A stretch of 64,000 nucleotides of DNA from Nitzschia sp. pyKryTriq1 (GCA_956465555.1 OY101116.1:930001-994000); one strand, 5' to 3'; counted from the first letter of the stretch, positions 11,066 to 21,462 are shown. The notes: generated from the letters alone by a model not told the origin. Numbers and translations: made by a program.

Positions 11066-11460
11066 TCGTTATTCTTTTGCAAAAGAACTCTTGGTGGGGA
11101 GGGGTGGCTTTGGAGTTCTAATGGTAAATAGAGGTTGTGGTGCCTTCAACCACCACCACCACCACCATGATACCACCACCAAAATGCGCTCCCTCAGGGA
11201 TTCGGGCTAAAGGACTAATTTGACTGTGGGTTAACGAAGTGCGCTAACGAAAATTAACGCCAATCCGATCGCCCCCCTTCGAGGCCCCCCGAGGCCCCTA
11301 TAGGGGCCTCGAAGTCTTAAAACACGGCCCTTCGAGGCCCCTACTTTCTTATCTCTGCTTAAAACAAATAGAGATAAGAGACTCCCTCCGACATTTGCAA
11401 TTTTTATTTTTCCTCGCATCATTATCATTGTTCATCCACATCAACAACATCTCGAGCACC
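11066..11460. other. Intergenic with a GC-rich palindrome
   Basis: Contains a (CCA)n tract at 11150-11165 and the palindrome described separately at 11290-11311. A pyrimidine-rich stretch at 11395-11450 leads into the next start codon and could encode a signal-like peptide only if translation began at a TTG. Confidence 0.5.
11290..11311. repeat. Perfect 22-bp GC-rich palindrome
   Basis: The 11-nt half site CGAGGCCCCTA is followed directly by its exact reverse complement. Two further partial copies of TTCGAGGCCCC flank it at about 11278-11288 and 11331-11341. It may be a hairpin or a dimeric protein site. Confidence 0.8.
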
Positions 11461-11898
11461 ATGGACGCCAAGACAAAGGCCAAAAACGAATACTACAACT
11501 ACGGTCTCGACTATGCCGGCGATGCTGTCCCCGACGATCTAATGGATCAGATTATGGGGAAGGCATTGGCGATCACCAATGCGTACAACCAGCTTCGGCA
11601 AGGCAAGAAGCCCAAAAAGGAGGGCATTGTTATCCACAACACTCCCTGCGGCGGCCGAGTCTTTTTACCCCAACAGCCAACGTCGTCTGATGGGATGCCT
11701 GATACCGTCGTGATGTCTCTCGACATGACCGAAGGACTTTCGTCTTCGTGGTTTTGTTGGTGGCGGGGGAGATTGGAACGTCGAGCCATCCGGCCGCGAC
11801 GACCTCCCAGGCGACTGACCGAAGGGGCGGAGCGAAGCGAGCCCCTGAGTGTACCAGTACATTACTGTACTTGTTGTACAGAAGAGTACGGTATTTGA
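11461..11898 (+). CDS. Hypothetical protein
   Basis: A 145-aa frame with an ATG in a good context (CACCATGGA). The N-terminal 70 residues are soluble and mixed (acidic start, then a GKKPKKEG patch). The last 45 residues are Arg-rich and derive from sequence that also looks like intergenic repeat (GGGGC...GCCCC hairpin, GTAC motifs), so the 3' part may not be native coding sequence. I do not recognise a family. It could be a small orphan gene or a chance frame. Confidence 0.35.
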   Translation: MDAKTKAKNEYYNYGLDYAGDAVPDDLMDQIMGKALAITNAYNQLRQGKKPKKEGIVIHNTPCGGRVFLPQQPTSSDGMPDTVVMSLDMTEGLSSSWFCWWRGRLERRAIRPRRPPRRLTEGAERSEPLSVPVHYCTCCTEEYGI

Positions 11899-12196
11899 GC
11901 TCGCGCGTCATTTTTCTCGCGTGATCTTTATTGCGCGAGGAAACTACAATAGTCTACGGGTACTGTGCTGTGTACAGTACTTGTACAGTACCGGTAGGGG
12001 ACCGGTTCTTGTAAACTGCAATGATTACAAATGCAATCATACTTGTACTTCTACTCCTCGCTACGAATCAATCATCAAGTTCCATATGAGGACAAAAAAG
12101 GAGCACAGTCAGTACATGTAACCAGGTATACGCACTGTCTGCAATAGGCAATAGGTAGTACCCCCTGGGCACGGATGGTTTGCTGTGGTGAAGACG

Positions 12197-12757
12197 ATGG
12201 TAGTCAAGCTTGTGTCGAATGGTGCTGGGCGTTTGGTGCGTACCAGTACCTCTACCTCTACAAATGACAAGGTGGATGCTTGGCTATCCAAGGCGATCCG
12301 TCGAATGGTGCTCGTGTCGTTCGCAGTCCACTTTGTGTTGCTGGCGGTGAGCAATACAAAATCCACAGTAGGATGGCTGGATACTTTCACGACGGCGAAT
12401 TTCTGGATACCGGACACCATTATGAGTAGTACTCGTACGAATACGGCCGACATTCGAGCCCCCCATACCACGCATCGAATTCCACGAGAAGACTTGATCC
12501 GCAGCAATCCAAATCCAGGCGCACTATGCAATAATACGGATGGAAATTCAGAGAAACATTTGATCGAAAGCACAATTCTACCCGACAATGTGACTTATTC
12601 GTCGCATCGCAGAATCCCCAAGATTGTGCACGTCACTTCTAAATCAGCTTGCATGACGCCAGCTTTTATTGAAAACATTGCGACGTGGCGCTTTCCTGGC
12701 TACGCCTTGTATTTTCACGACGATGTGGCCGTCGATCGGCTCTTGGCGAGGTACTGT
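12197..12757 (+). pseudogene. Truncated GT32 (OCH1-like) glycosyltransferase
   Basis: The frame begins with an ATG and encodes a type II membrane topology: a basic cytosolic start, then a hydrophobic anchor (VLVSFAVHFVLLAV) near residues 38-52 and a lumenal stem. It then gives the start of a GT32 catalytic domain: RRIPKIVHVTSK, MTPAF, NIATWRFPGY, YFHDD and AVDRLLAR. The family then needs a DxD-containing segment and about 150 more residues. Here the match stops abruptly at about 12757, where GTAC and CTCTCT repeats begin. The frame continues only 23 unrelated codons to 12826, and the next gene starts at 13432. No downstream exon is visible. I read this as a 5' gene fragment, probably cut by rearrangement at the repeats. 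Confidence 0.6.
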
Positions 12758-13431
12758 ACTCGTACTCCTCTCTCTAGAGTACTAGTAGCTACTCTAGCTC
12801 TCTCTAGTACTAGTAGTAGAGATTAGAAGCGCGTGAGAGCGGGCGAACATGATCTCAATCAAGCCAAGTGATCAGCATTGCGGTGGGTCTGTCAGGTACT
12901 CACACTGAACAAGTACAGGTACTTGTAGCTAGTACCTCTACCGGTACTCTCTCTCCTCTCTCTCTCCACTCTCTACTATTCTACTAGTATATCGTAAAGC
13001 AGCGAAAAAGTGCACTGTCTAATTTAGTTACTACCTTGACGGTCGAGAGCAATGAATCTCTCTTCCAGTAGTAGAGACGAGTACGGTACTTTCAACTTCT
13101 CTCTCTACTAAAGGAGAGAGACGAGGCCCCGCACGCGATATACGGTACAGTACCTGGTACAGTATGATACAGACCTGGTACCAGGTACCGGTACAAGTAA
13201 TGATCTTTATCACGTACAAACACCCGGATGTAAGGTTAACCGTCCGTTAACGCGTTGCGCCGTTGCGACCGCGACTTCTGACTTTTACCAGGTACATTAC
13301 GGTACAAGTACTCGTACCGGTACTGCTGTACCGGTATTCTTCTTCGTCTCGAGTGATGTCTCGGGGGTGAAAAAATCGACGAGACGGCTTGCCACACTCC
13401 ACCATATCCATTCAATATTAGTGGCTAGACA
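12758..13431. repeat. Palindrome-rich intergenic block
   Basis: The 674-nt stretch is packed with CTCTCTACTAGTAGAGAG-like palindromes (12757-12830, 12945-12990, 13065-13115) and GTAC/GGTACC palindromes (12893-12945, 13140-13200, 13290-13335). It encloses one copy of the 75-bp dispersed repeat. No coding frame is credible. Confidence 0.7.
12989..13063 (+). repeat. 75-bp dispersed repeat, copy A
   Basis: By eye this differs at only about 6 positions over 75 nt from the reverse complement of 50746-50820. Both copies are flanked by CTCTCTACTAG-like sequence. It resembles no rRNA, tRNA or spliceosomal RNA that I can recognise; a small non-autonomous element is the simplest explanation. Confidence 0.75.
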
Positions 13432-14558
13432 ATGAAAGTTCTTTTGCAAGGAACCGCTTTTGCCGCTCTGATGGCATGGGCGAGTGCCCGCGAGATCTTT
13501 TATCCAGGGGACGAAGAATTGAGACACATTGAGAGCCCGCTTCCCTCCAGCTACGTGAGTCCCACCGACCTTCCGAAAGCTTTCTCGTGGGGCAATGTCT
13601 CTGGTACCTCGTACTTGACACGCCCGCTGAATCAACACATACCGCAATACTGTGGATCATGCTGGGCTCACAGTAGCATGTCGTTGCTGGCGGACCGAAT
13701 CAAGATAGCCACAAATGCTACTACCGAGATCAATTTATCGATCCAGTTCTTGTTGAATTGTGGCGGCGACGGGAAGGCCGGGAGTTGTAACGGTGGTTCC
13801 TCCATACGAGCTTTCGATTTCATTCATCGGGTCGGCTATGTTCCGTACGAATCTTGTATGCCATACCTGGCGTGCTCGGAAGACTCGACCGCTGGGTTCT
13901 GTCCCCACGTGGACACCACTTGTACTCCGATGAATATTTGTCGGACGTGCACCAACCCTGCGAAAGGGGGGTCATGTGCCGCCATTGGGCGCTTTCCAAA
14001 CGCTAGCGTCGCCGAGTACGGTACCTATACGGCAGATCAGCTTCCTGCCATCATGGCAGAAATTTTTGCTCGAGGTCCTGTCAAGGCTTCAGTCAACGCT
14101 GGCCCTCTACTGGATTACGAAGGAGGAATACTCCTGGACAATGAGATCACGAGGAACGCTACCCATAATCATGGTGTCAGTATCGTAGGGTGGGGATACG
14201 ACAAGGAGCGAGACTTACAATACTGGATCGTACGCAACAGGTAAGACGATGCTTGCTCGTTCTATCGACCTTGTGTTCAACATCGAACATCCTGCTCATA
14301 TTCTTTTTCTTTTTTAGCTGGGGAAGCTACTGGGGAGAAATGGGATTTTTCCGTGTCGAGTTGGGGAAGAATCTTCTTGGTATCGAGGGGCATGTGGCGT
14401 GGGCCACACCGGGTACATTTACGGTCGAGAATTATCCGTGCAATGAAAATGGAGAGAATTGTCCGCCTCAGCAGGTATCGCACTTTTATGTCGACCCGTC
14501 GAAGCAAGTGGCCACGGTGAAGCGTCGACTTCGGCAAGCTAGAGAAATCGTGGCGTAA
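13432..14558 (+). CDS. Cathepsin Z/X-like cysteine protease
   Basis: Two exons encode 349 aa: 13432-14240, a 77-nt intron (GTAAGA to TTTTTTAG), then 14318-14558; the join completes the Ser of the catalytic Asn-Ser-Trp motif. A signal peptide covers about residues 1-20. The propeptide is very short, as is usual for cathepsin X. The HIPQYCGSCW motif contains the His-Ile-Pro mini-loop specific to this family and the catalytic Cys. The His is in THNHGVSIVGWG and the Asn in RNSWGSYWG. Cathepsin X acts as a carboxypeptidase in lysosome or vacuole, and the HIP loop supports that activity here. Length and Cys spacing are normal for the family. Confidence 0.95.
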
Positions 14559-15024
14559 ACTAGGATTTGGATTTTGGAATGGAACCAATCGACTACCCGT
14601 TAGTACAGATACTGTAGTACTGACGGGTACAGATAGAGAGCTATTGTAGATTATTTTGTTGGTGGCATTTTTGAAAAACCAACAGTAGTCGATGATGACG
14701 ATGATTCATTCGATTGCTCGTTTGACACCCTCCCCCCTCATTTGTTTCCCTCGTGAAAGAGTTCCCCCTTTTCTCTCCGATTTGCGTGCGTGGGAATTTG
14801 CGGAAAAGGAATCAGGAATTTTGTCTACGCAAAATGGCCCGATCTTTGTTGAACTTCGACGACGTATCTTGGCGATTTCTACGTGTGCAACATCGTTGGG
14901 GGCGTGTTGAATTCGCGATGGATCGGAAGGAAAGAGCTGCTAAGCTGCTCCCGAAGGGTAGGTTGTTGCTTCCTTCGACGACGAGGCTACTCATCACATC
15001 CCAACGACAAGACGAATTATCACC
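14559..15024. promoter_or_regulatory. Upstream region of the antenna gene, 466 nt
   Basis: No coding frame is credible. A GTAC run lies at 14600-14630. The last 150 nt before the start are probably promoter and 5' untranslated region of the light-harvesting gene; no specific light-responsive box could be identified. Confidence 0.4.
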
Positions 15025-15753
15025 ATGAAGCTTGCTCTCCTTGCCCTTGCCGCCGGCTCTGCCGCTGCTTTCGCCCCTGCCCAATCGGGTAAGGTAAGTC
15101 ATAGATTATTGAAGAAATTGCGTTTAGTGCTAGTCGATTGATTGATGAAAATCCATCTCACGGATGTTACGTCACAACCTTCCCCACCACAGACCTCCAC
15201 TTCGTTGAATGTCAATGAGCTTGAGATCGGTGCCACCGAGCCCCTTGGTGTTTTCGATCCCCTTGGCTGGATCGAGACCCAGCCCGAGTCCTTCGAGCGC
15301 CGCCGAGCTGTCGAGCGCAAGCACGGACGTGTTGCCATGGCTGCTGTCGTTGGATGCATCGTCCACAACAACCACATCGTCTTCGACGGATACATCTCTC
15401 CTTCCAACAACTTGAAGTTCTCCGACATCCCCACTGGAATTGACGGAATCTTCACCGTTCCCAACGCTGGACTTGCCCAAATCCTTGCCTTTGTTGGTTT
15501 CGTTGAGATCGCATGGTGGCCCGCATCGCAATACGATGGAGACTACGGAATCGGATACTTCGGAGGAGACATCTTTGACCCCGCGGAGAAGGCTCGCAAG
15601 CTAAACGCTGAGATCAACAATGGCCGTGCCGCCATGATGGGAATCATCGGAAACATGGTCGCCGAGAAGATCACTGGCCAAACTATGTACGAGCAATACG
15701 CCGCTGGACACTTCAACCCGTTCAACGATGGTGAAGGTGCTTTGTTCAACTAA
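15025..15753 (+). CDS. Fucoxanthin-chlorophyll a/c-binding protein, Lhcf-like
   Basis: Two exons encode 209 aa: 15025-15093, a 99-nt intron 15094-15192 (GTAAGT to CACAG), then 15193-15753. The first exon encodes a signal peptide ending in AAAFAP, the diatom ASAFAP-type motif that sends precursors through four membranes into the plastid. The mature protein has the two LHC helices: ERRRAVERKHGRVAMAAVVG (helix 1, with the Glu/His/Arg chlorophyll ligands) and AEINNGRAAMMGIIGNM (helix 3). Helix 2 lies near IAWWPASQ. The absence of Lhcx-type features and the compact size favour a main-antenna Lhcf protein of the thylakoid. The sequence uses GC-ending codons (CTT/CTC, GCC, ATC) more strongly than its neighbours, as expected for high expression. 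Confidence 0.95.
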
Positions 15754-15957
15754 GCGTCCCCTCCTCTGTAACCAATTCTATGATAGATCCCGGGAAGCTT
15801 GTTGAATTCGAAGGTTTCTGGAAGTGTGGACAACCCGTCCGCTCGCAACTCCAAGCTAGTTTAGACTGATAGCACCGATTATCTGCTTGCACTTCTATTT
15901 CTGATTTCTACAGCTCTAGCAGTACTGCATAATGCGACACTTCTACTTTTACCGATA

Positions 15958-17940
15958 TTAGGGTTGGCAGGATCCAGGCACGATACAGCACTTGCACCAA
16001 CTGGCAAATGTCATCGTTGCCATAAATGAACTGTTGTCCGTGTTGGTTTCCGTGGAAGTTCCACTGCTAGAAGGTTGAGCACTACTCTTGACCTTACTAA
16101 TGTATTCTTTGACAAGCTCCTCAAGAACATCGAGGGGAACGGCACCACATAACAGGACTACATCGTAGAAGTCGCGAGGATCAAAGTCATCTTTGAGTTC
16201 TGTTTCGGCAAGAGTGCGCATCTTCCGAATGAATCTCTCGCCAACTTTGTATGCGCACGCTTGTCCTGGCCACGTTACGTAGCGAGCTACTTCAGTTCTC
16301 GCGTCATGCTCCCCCATGGCAGTATTCTTCAACATGAATTGAACTGCCTGCTCTTGAGACCACCCCAAAGAATGCATTCCAGTATCGACTACAAGTCGGC
16401 AACAACGAATCGCTTCCATCGACAGTTGACCGAATAGATCGGTTGGTTGTTCATACAGTCCAAGCTCCTTTCCAAGGGTTTCTTTTGCGATATAAGTGAG
16501 TTCCTTTTTGTTTCACGGCGCGCTCAAGGCAAACTGACCGAACTTACCAGAATGCAACCCCCACCCTTCAATATATCCAGTGTAAAATGGGAATCTACAG
16601 GGCGCCTCGAAGTATCTTCTATCTTCTTGGTGACGTCGGTATTCCGGGAGGGGAGTTTCGCCCTGGATAGCACCTTGAATGTGGTGACCTGGGATTGCTT
16701 CATGAAGTGTCAAAGCTTCGCATTCATAGGTGCGCCTGGTAGGAAGCTCCGAAGTGTTTACATAGAACATTCCAGGTCTCGGAGCTGTTGAGTCAGTGGA
16801 TCCCGCCAAGTAATATGCCGCTGGTGCCATGGCAGCACTTGCCACGGGCGTTTCTCTGATCTCCAGTGGCTGCCGAGGCAGCGTATTCAAGTGGAACAAT
16901 CGAAGAAGAGCAGGGTATAGCCTTCCCGCGATGTCACGATAGTGTGCAAGCAACGTCGAAGCCGACTTGGGCTCAAACTCTGGTGAGGTTCGAAGGTGCT
17001 CCAAGTACTCATCGAGTTTGCCAGCATAACCATCGCTTGCTGCGATACTCTCCATTTCATTTCGGACTCGATTGATTTCGTCCAAGCCCAGCTGATGGAT
17101 CTCATTTGGAGTCATTGTGGTGGTTGTATGAAATCTCAAACAATCTGTATAATAGGCCACACCATCAGGATAGCCCTTCTCGGCACTAATCTCGGTTCGC
17201 AGGTTCGGGATGTAGTCCTTCTCCAGGAAGTCAGCAAAGGCGGAAAAGGCATCGCGTACAACACCAGCGATGGCTGTTACGCACTCCTTTTTGAGATCTT
17301 CTTCTTCTGGCAACTTAAAACAATCTTTGATGGGAGCAGAAAAAGAGTCCAGCCCACCATCAATCATACTCCGGACCTGGTCTACAACGCCACCCAAACT
17401 CACTTGAGGGGGCGTTCTCTTCTCGGCCAAACCTTGCTTCAGTAGTTCCTGGACTTCACTCAACTGGATAGGGATCGCCTTGAGGAAGTCTCGGTAGAAT
17501 TCTCGATTAGCCAGTGTTTTAACAGGCAGGTATCTTGCATAAAGAGCCAGATCTGTCTGGGGACCCTCCAATCGATTGACGCAACAAAGGTACGCCTTGT
17601 GCTTTTTCGTGTAGGTAACATAGTCAGACAGCTGCATGACGTACAACTCATGAGACAGGCGCTCATCCTTTGTCAGGTCTTTTTCAATCTGCTCAGGAGT
17701 GATGCCCGTCTTAATACGATCCAGGGCACGTTCTACCCACTGCATACGCTGCTCAAAGGATTCCAACGATCGCGGGTCAAGTGGGTGCTTCGATCGACGC
17801 CTTGCGAGCATGCCCAACGATGCCGCCAATTCTGGGTCAGTTTCAATACGCCATTGCCAGGTCGAGGCAAACTCTTTTGCAACAAATTGAGCAGGAGTCA
17901 TGACTAGTGTCCAATCAGACGAAGTTTGAGTTGTTAGCAT
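15958..17940 (-). CDS. DUF885 metallopeptidase-like protein
   Basis: Two exons encode 638 aa: 17940-16548, a 66-nt intron 16547-16482 (GTAAGT to AAAAG), then 16481-15958. The join restores the conserved stretch WGLHSE-TLGKELGLYEQP. The family signature EALTLHEAIPGHHIQ is present and includes a HExxxGH-type zinc motif, followed by GYIEGWGLHSE and by CRLVVDTGMHSLGW in the second exon. DUF885 proteins are related to M3/M32-type metallopeptidases and are often annotated as lipoproteins in bacteria. No signal peptide is seen here, so a cytosolic enzyme is likely. The substrate is unknown. Length is normal for the family. Confidence 0.9.
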
Positions 17941-18194
17941 TCTGGAACGTCACAAAACACAAAAGGCCTTGGAATGGAACCATACAAGAGAGTGTACAAC
18001 GACGACTTACTCTGTTGTGTACGAAGGAGTTCGCAGCACCAGTTCAAGGCATAATCCCGCTAAAACCAAAAGCTAAAACGTTGTGATCGCGTGGTCGATC
18101 TAGTCGACTTATTCATGACTAAACCGTGCGTGACCGATAGTTTTACTGTCATGATCAGGGAACTGCTACGATAGAGTACAGGGTACTGTAGCTT

Positions 18195-19484
18195 CTACTT
18201 TATCGACTTCCTCCAGCACTCGACCACTCCTATTCTTTCTAGATTTTCAATGTCCGAAGTGTTCATTTTGAGTAATTTGCTCAAAGTTTCTTCAGTGTGC
18301 TCGCCAAGCATTGGAGGCGGTGCTGCTTGATTGGCGGCCTCTTCTTCGATCATGGCATCAACGGATTCTAGCCCTGGGGAGGAGAAGGATATAGGCGATC
18401 GTGGTAAACGAACCTTTCCTGCAGCTGGATGATCCATCTCCTCAATCATGCCCCTGGCAGCTACTTGCTCACAAGCGAAGGCCTCTGACACCGTTCGCAA
18501 CGGTCCAAGCGGAAATCCTTTCCCTTCTAGCAATTCAACCCACTCGTCCCTTGGCGATGTGACAAATCTCTCCTCCAATAAAGGAATTAGAATAGATCGA
18601 TTGGCTACTCGATCGGAATTCGTTCGAAACCGTGAATCATGTGACAGCTCAGGCATTCCAAGAACCTGACAAAGTTTTTCGAACTGAAGATCATTTCCAG
18701 CACCGACCATCAGGTACTCAGGCTTGCCATCATTTGGTTTGCATGGAAAGGCCTGATACGGTACAATACTTTCATGCGCAGATCCCCATCTCTTTGGCTC
18801 TGGGGTCCCTTCCGGTCCATTGAGAACATTTGAAGCAATGTTCACCAACCCAGCTAGCTGAGTTTCCATCAAAGATACGTCCACTCTCCTGCCCAAACCA
18901 GTCCGTTCCCGCTCATAAAGCGCAGACAAAATACCACTCTGAGCCAAGGTGCCGGTCAGAATATCCGTCTGCGCCACACCGACTTTTGCTGGAGCACCCC
19001 CTTCGTCCCCAGTAATACTCATGAGCCCATACATTCCGCTCACCACCACATCGTAGCCTGGTCGATCTGCAAAGGGACCGGTGGGCCCAAAACCAGAAAT
19101 ACTACAGTAGACCAATCCAGGATTGTGTTTGGATAGAGTTGTATAATCAAGTCCAAACCTCTCTGTCGTCCCTCCTTTGAAATTCTCCACAAAAACATCG
19201 GCCCATTCGGTCGCCAAGCGTCGGCAGATCTCGAGCCCATCCTTGTGCTTGATGTCAACAGCAATTGACTTCTTTCTTCGATTGACAGACAAAAAGTACG
19301 TCGACACTGGATTGGCAGGATCACCCACAAATGGGGGTCCCCACGATCTTGTGTCGTCGCCCTTGCCGGTCCGCTCCAACTTTATCACACTTGCACCTGC
19401 ATCAGCGAGTAGCATTGTACACCATGGTCCAGCGAGAACACGGGAGAGATCAAGCACGCGTAGACCTCGGAGTGGTAAGCCCAT
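18195..19484 (-). CDS. CoA-transferase family III (CaiB/BaiF, SUGCT-like)
   Basis: A single-exon 429-aa protein. The N terminus LRGLRVLDLSRVLAGPWCTMLLADAGA is the classic CaiB/BaiF start, followed by VIKLE, RKKSIAVDIK, DVFVENFKGGTTERFGLDY, GFGPTGPFADRPGYDVV and DVSLMETQLAG. The catalytic Asp is expected in the AQTDILTG segment. Among eukaryotes the closest known member is succinyl-CoA:glutarate-CoA transferase, which acts in mitochondrial Lys/Trp breakdown. The sequence starts directly with the enzyme fold and shows no clear mitochondrial presequence. The exact acyl donor and acceptor cannot be read from sequence. Confidence 0.9.
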   Translation of the reverse strand: MGLPLRGLRVLDLSRVLAGPWCTMLLADAGASVIKLERTGKGDDTRSWGPPFVGDPANPVSTYFLSVNRRKKSIAVDIKHKDGLEICRRLATEWADVFVENFKGGTTERFGLDYTTLSKHNPGLVYCSISGFGPTGPFADRPGYDVVVSGMYGLMSITGDEGGAPAKVGVAQTDILTGTLAQSGILSALYERERTGLGRRVDVSLMETQLAGLVNIASNVLNGPEGTPEPKRWGSAHESIVPYQAFPCKPNDGKPEYLMVGAGNDLQFEKLCQVLGMPELSHDSRFRTNSDRVANRSILIPLLEERFVTSPRDEWVELLEGKGFPLGPLRTVSEAFACEQVAARGMIEEMDHPAAGKVRLPRSPISFSSPGLESVDAMIEEEAANQAAPPPMLGEHTEETLSKLLKMNTSDIENLERIGVVECWRKSIK

Positions 19485-20094
19485 TACAATAACCCTGTGG
19501 CAAGGCCTTTCTTCCGGAAGCAGCTTGCTTTCGTCATTTTGAGGGAACGGTGAAAGATTAGAGTAGGCCCTCGAAGGTGTTATCGTTCATCGACCGGCTG
19601 CCATGGTCATCATTTGTGTACGTTCTTTTCCGCGGCGATCCAAATTCTGATGCCAACAACAATCATCTACTGTACGAGTACGGTCGGTAACACAGTAATA
19701 AGTCTTCTAATACGTCACTCGTGACACGTATCCGTGACCTCGCTTTTTCGCGAAGCATGCCGGTATGTTTTTTCTTGCCGCCTTTCGATCTCTCGAGGGC
19801 CTTAATTAACGAAAGTATAGAAGTAAAAGAAGACAGCACGGCTAATAGAAGCAAGACATGGTAGTTATATTGTAGCATTAAAAAGGGATGACTGTTTGGA
19901 CTTGACGTGTAGGAGTAGGAAGTACTCGTAGTGTACAATGAAATACATACAGGATTAGGAAATTCTGTGATCACCAGACCGGGAAGAATGGTGGAAGCGA
20001 CTGCCACTCGAGGTGCCTGTGAAGGTATGAAGTTCTTTGTCGTTTGGGGTGACTTAATGAAATGATGATCGTATACATTCCGGAGAGAAACGTC
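19485..20094. other. Intergenic, about 610 nt
   Basis: It lies upstream of the CoA-transferase and downstream of the small Ala/Glu/Lys-rich gene. A 114-codon reverse frame at 19663-20007 begins with GTG and looks random. I see no repeat. Confidence 0.4.
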
Positions 20095-20397
20095 TTACAC
20101 ATCCGCCATGTCTGTGACAGCACCCACCTTCGCAGCTTCGTCCCCCTTCAGACAACAGAATATATTGTCCATAAGCCACACCTTGCATTTCCCATCTTTC
20201 ATCGCTTCTTCAATAGCCTCTTTCGCTTCCCCCGCTTGTTCTACCACCTCTCTGGCCTTTTCCTCAGCTGCCGCCTTGACCTCCTCGACCTTTTCCGCAA
20301 TCTTCGGGGGTTCTGCTGGCTTCGCTTGTTCTTCTGCAGGCTTATCGGTGGCAGCCTTCGATTGGCCCTTCTTCTTCCCGAAAAATCTCTTGAACAT
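20095..20397 (-). CDS. Small Ala/Glu/Lys-rich protein
   Basis: A 100-aa frame from an ATG. The N terminus is strongly basic (FKRFFGKKKGQSK). Residues about 20-70 are Ala/Glu/Lys/Pro-rich and would form a long charged helix (EKVEEVKAAAEEKAREVVEQ). The C terminus has a Cys pair in a hydrophobic patch (NIFCCLKGDE). There is no signal peptide. The basic start and Cys pair could allow membrane contact by acylation, but this is inference. I do not recognise a family; the biased composition fits a real, expressed small protein better than noise. Confidence 0.55.
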   Translation of the reverse strand: MFKRFFGKKKGQSKAATDKPAEEQAKPAEPPKIAEKVEEVKAAAEEKAREVVEQAGEAKEAIEEAMKDGKCKVWLMDNIFCCLKGDEAAKVGAVTDMADV

Positions 20398-21049
20398 CTT
20401 GGAAAAGTATTATTTAGCTTGGCTTGTGATTGAAATCAAATGGTGGGTGGTAGTCTATCGTCTTCGTCGATGTTGGGTTTCAGTAAATCGCAAAGAAAGA
20501 ATGGGGTCCGGTCCGTTGGGAGAAATTCTAAAAATAATGGCGAGTGTTCGCTTCTCACGATCCATGCATTTCGAAAAATTCGGCCTGTGTGACCGAGAGA
20601 GCGCCCATTTGTTGTCCCTTATGATGAGATGTCATAGATGTGTCACAAGGCATATATAAGAATGAACTGTCGGCGGCTGGATGACGACGGACGCAAGGAG
20701 GACCGGAGAAACTCCCACCAACGCAACGCGCGCAAACAATGACAATGAGATGATGCGGCGGGAAGAACTTCCTCTTTTTGTTGAAGCGCTGTGCTGTACT
20801 GAACGGTACAAGTAGCGGTGCCCGGTGCCGGTACTTGAAAGTCACCACCCTTGGAAATTCGAAAGGCCCGAAGGTCGATGGCACACCGATGAATGCTCTT
20901 GTCAAGAGACCCACTCAACATCGTCATACTTCGTAGGGCCTATAGCAGTATTCGTACTGTCCGGTACACTTTCGAAAAGCATCACTATCCGACAGGCTGG
21001 TTGATTCATTCGATCATCATCTCCATAAAGCAACACAGATTTCAACACC
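20398..21049. promoter_or_regulatory. Divergent intergenic region, 652 nt
   Basis: It separates the reverse Ala/Glu/Lys-rich gene and the forward HEPN-like gene. A GTAC/GGTGCCGG palindromic stretch is at 20795-20835. No coding frame is credible. Confidence 0.4.
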
Positions 21050-21397
21050 ATGGGAAATTTTGAATCCAGATTTTCCCATTCCAGCAACGATTTTGAGTTG
21101 TGCATTCGCTCGTCGAAGGAGCTGGAGCATCTACTGGATACAGAATTCGGTGCCTCCGGCAAGGGATTGCATGAAAAGATCACTTCGTGTGAAAACCATC
21201 TTACGCCCGACATGGTGAAGCATATGCGATACTTGGCTACAATACGCAACAAGTTGGTGCACGAGCATGATTTCAATAAAATTCCTGATCGAGCCAAATT
21301 CATCAAGAATTTTGAGCAGTCGGCAAAGGAACTGAAGGAAATCTTGAAGAAACGCAATGCTGGGAAAAATGGTGGCGACCAGTGTGTAATTTCATAG
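21050..21397 (+). CDS. Small HEPN/DUF4145-like protein with lipidation signals at both ends
   Basis: A single-exon 115-aa protein. The N terminus MGNFES fits the N-myristoylation pattern (Gly2, Ser6). The C terminus ends CVIS, a CaaX box of the farnesylation type. The middle is all helical: ELEHLLDTEFGASGKGL, then MRYLATIRNKLVHEHDF and KFIKNFEQSAKELKEIL. RNKLVH (66-71) is an R-x4-H motif with a polar residue after Arg, as in HEPN-fold and DUF4145 proteins, many of which are RNases or nucleotide-binding partners. The whole length is accounted for by one small helical bundle. It probably sits on the cytosolic face of a membrane. Whether it cuts RNA is open. It is convergent with the LOG-like gene, 65 nt apart. 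Confidence 0.7.
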   Translation: MGNFESRFSHSSNDFELCIRSSKELEHLLDTEFGASGKGLHEKITSCENHLTPDMVKHMRYLATIRNKLVHEHDFNKIPDRAKFIKNFEQSAKELKEILKKRNAGKNGGDQCVIS

Positions 21398-21462
21398 CTC
21401 TTGTAAAATAATAATCCAGAGATACGTTTCACATTACTAGTAGGAGTATTATTTTTGTAACT

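Noticed and set aside
14692-15028. Forward frames of 72-91 codons upstream of the Lhcf-like gene
   Set aside because: They run into the antenna gene in the wrong phase and look like 5' UTR sequence.
19663-20007. 114-codon reverse frame with a Leu-rich patch
   Set aside because: It starts at GTG, has random composition outside the patch, and no family pattern.
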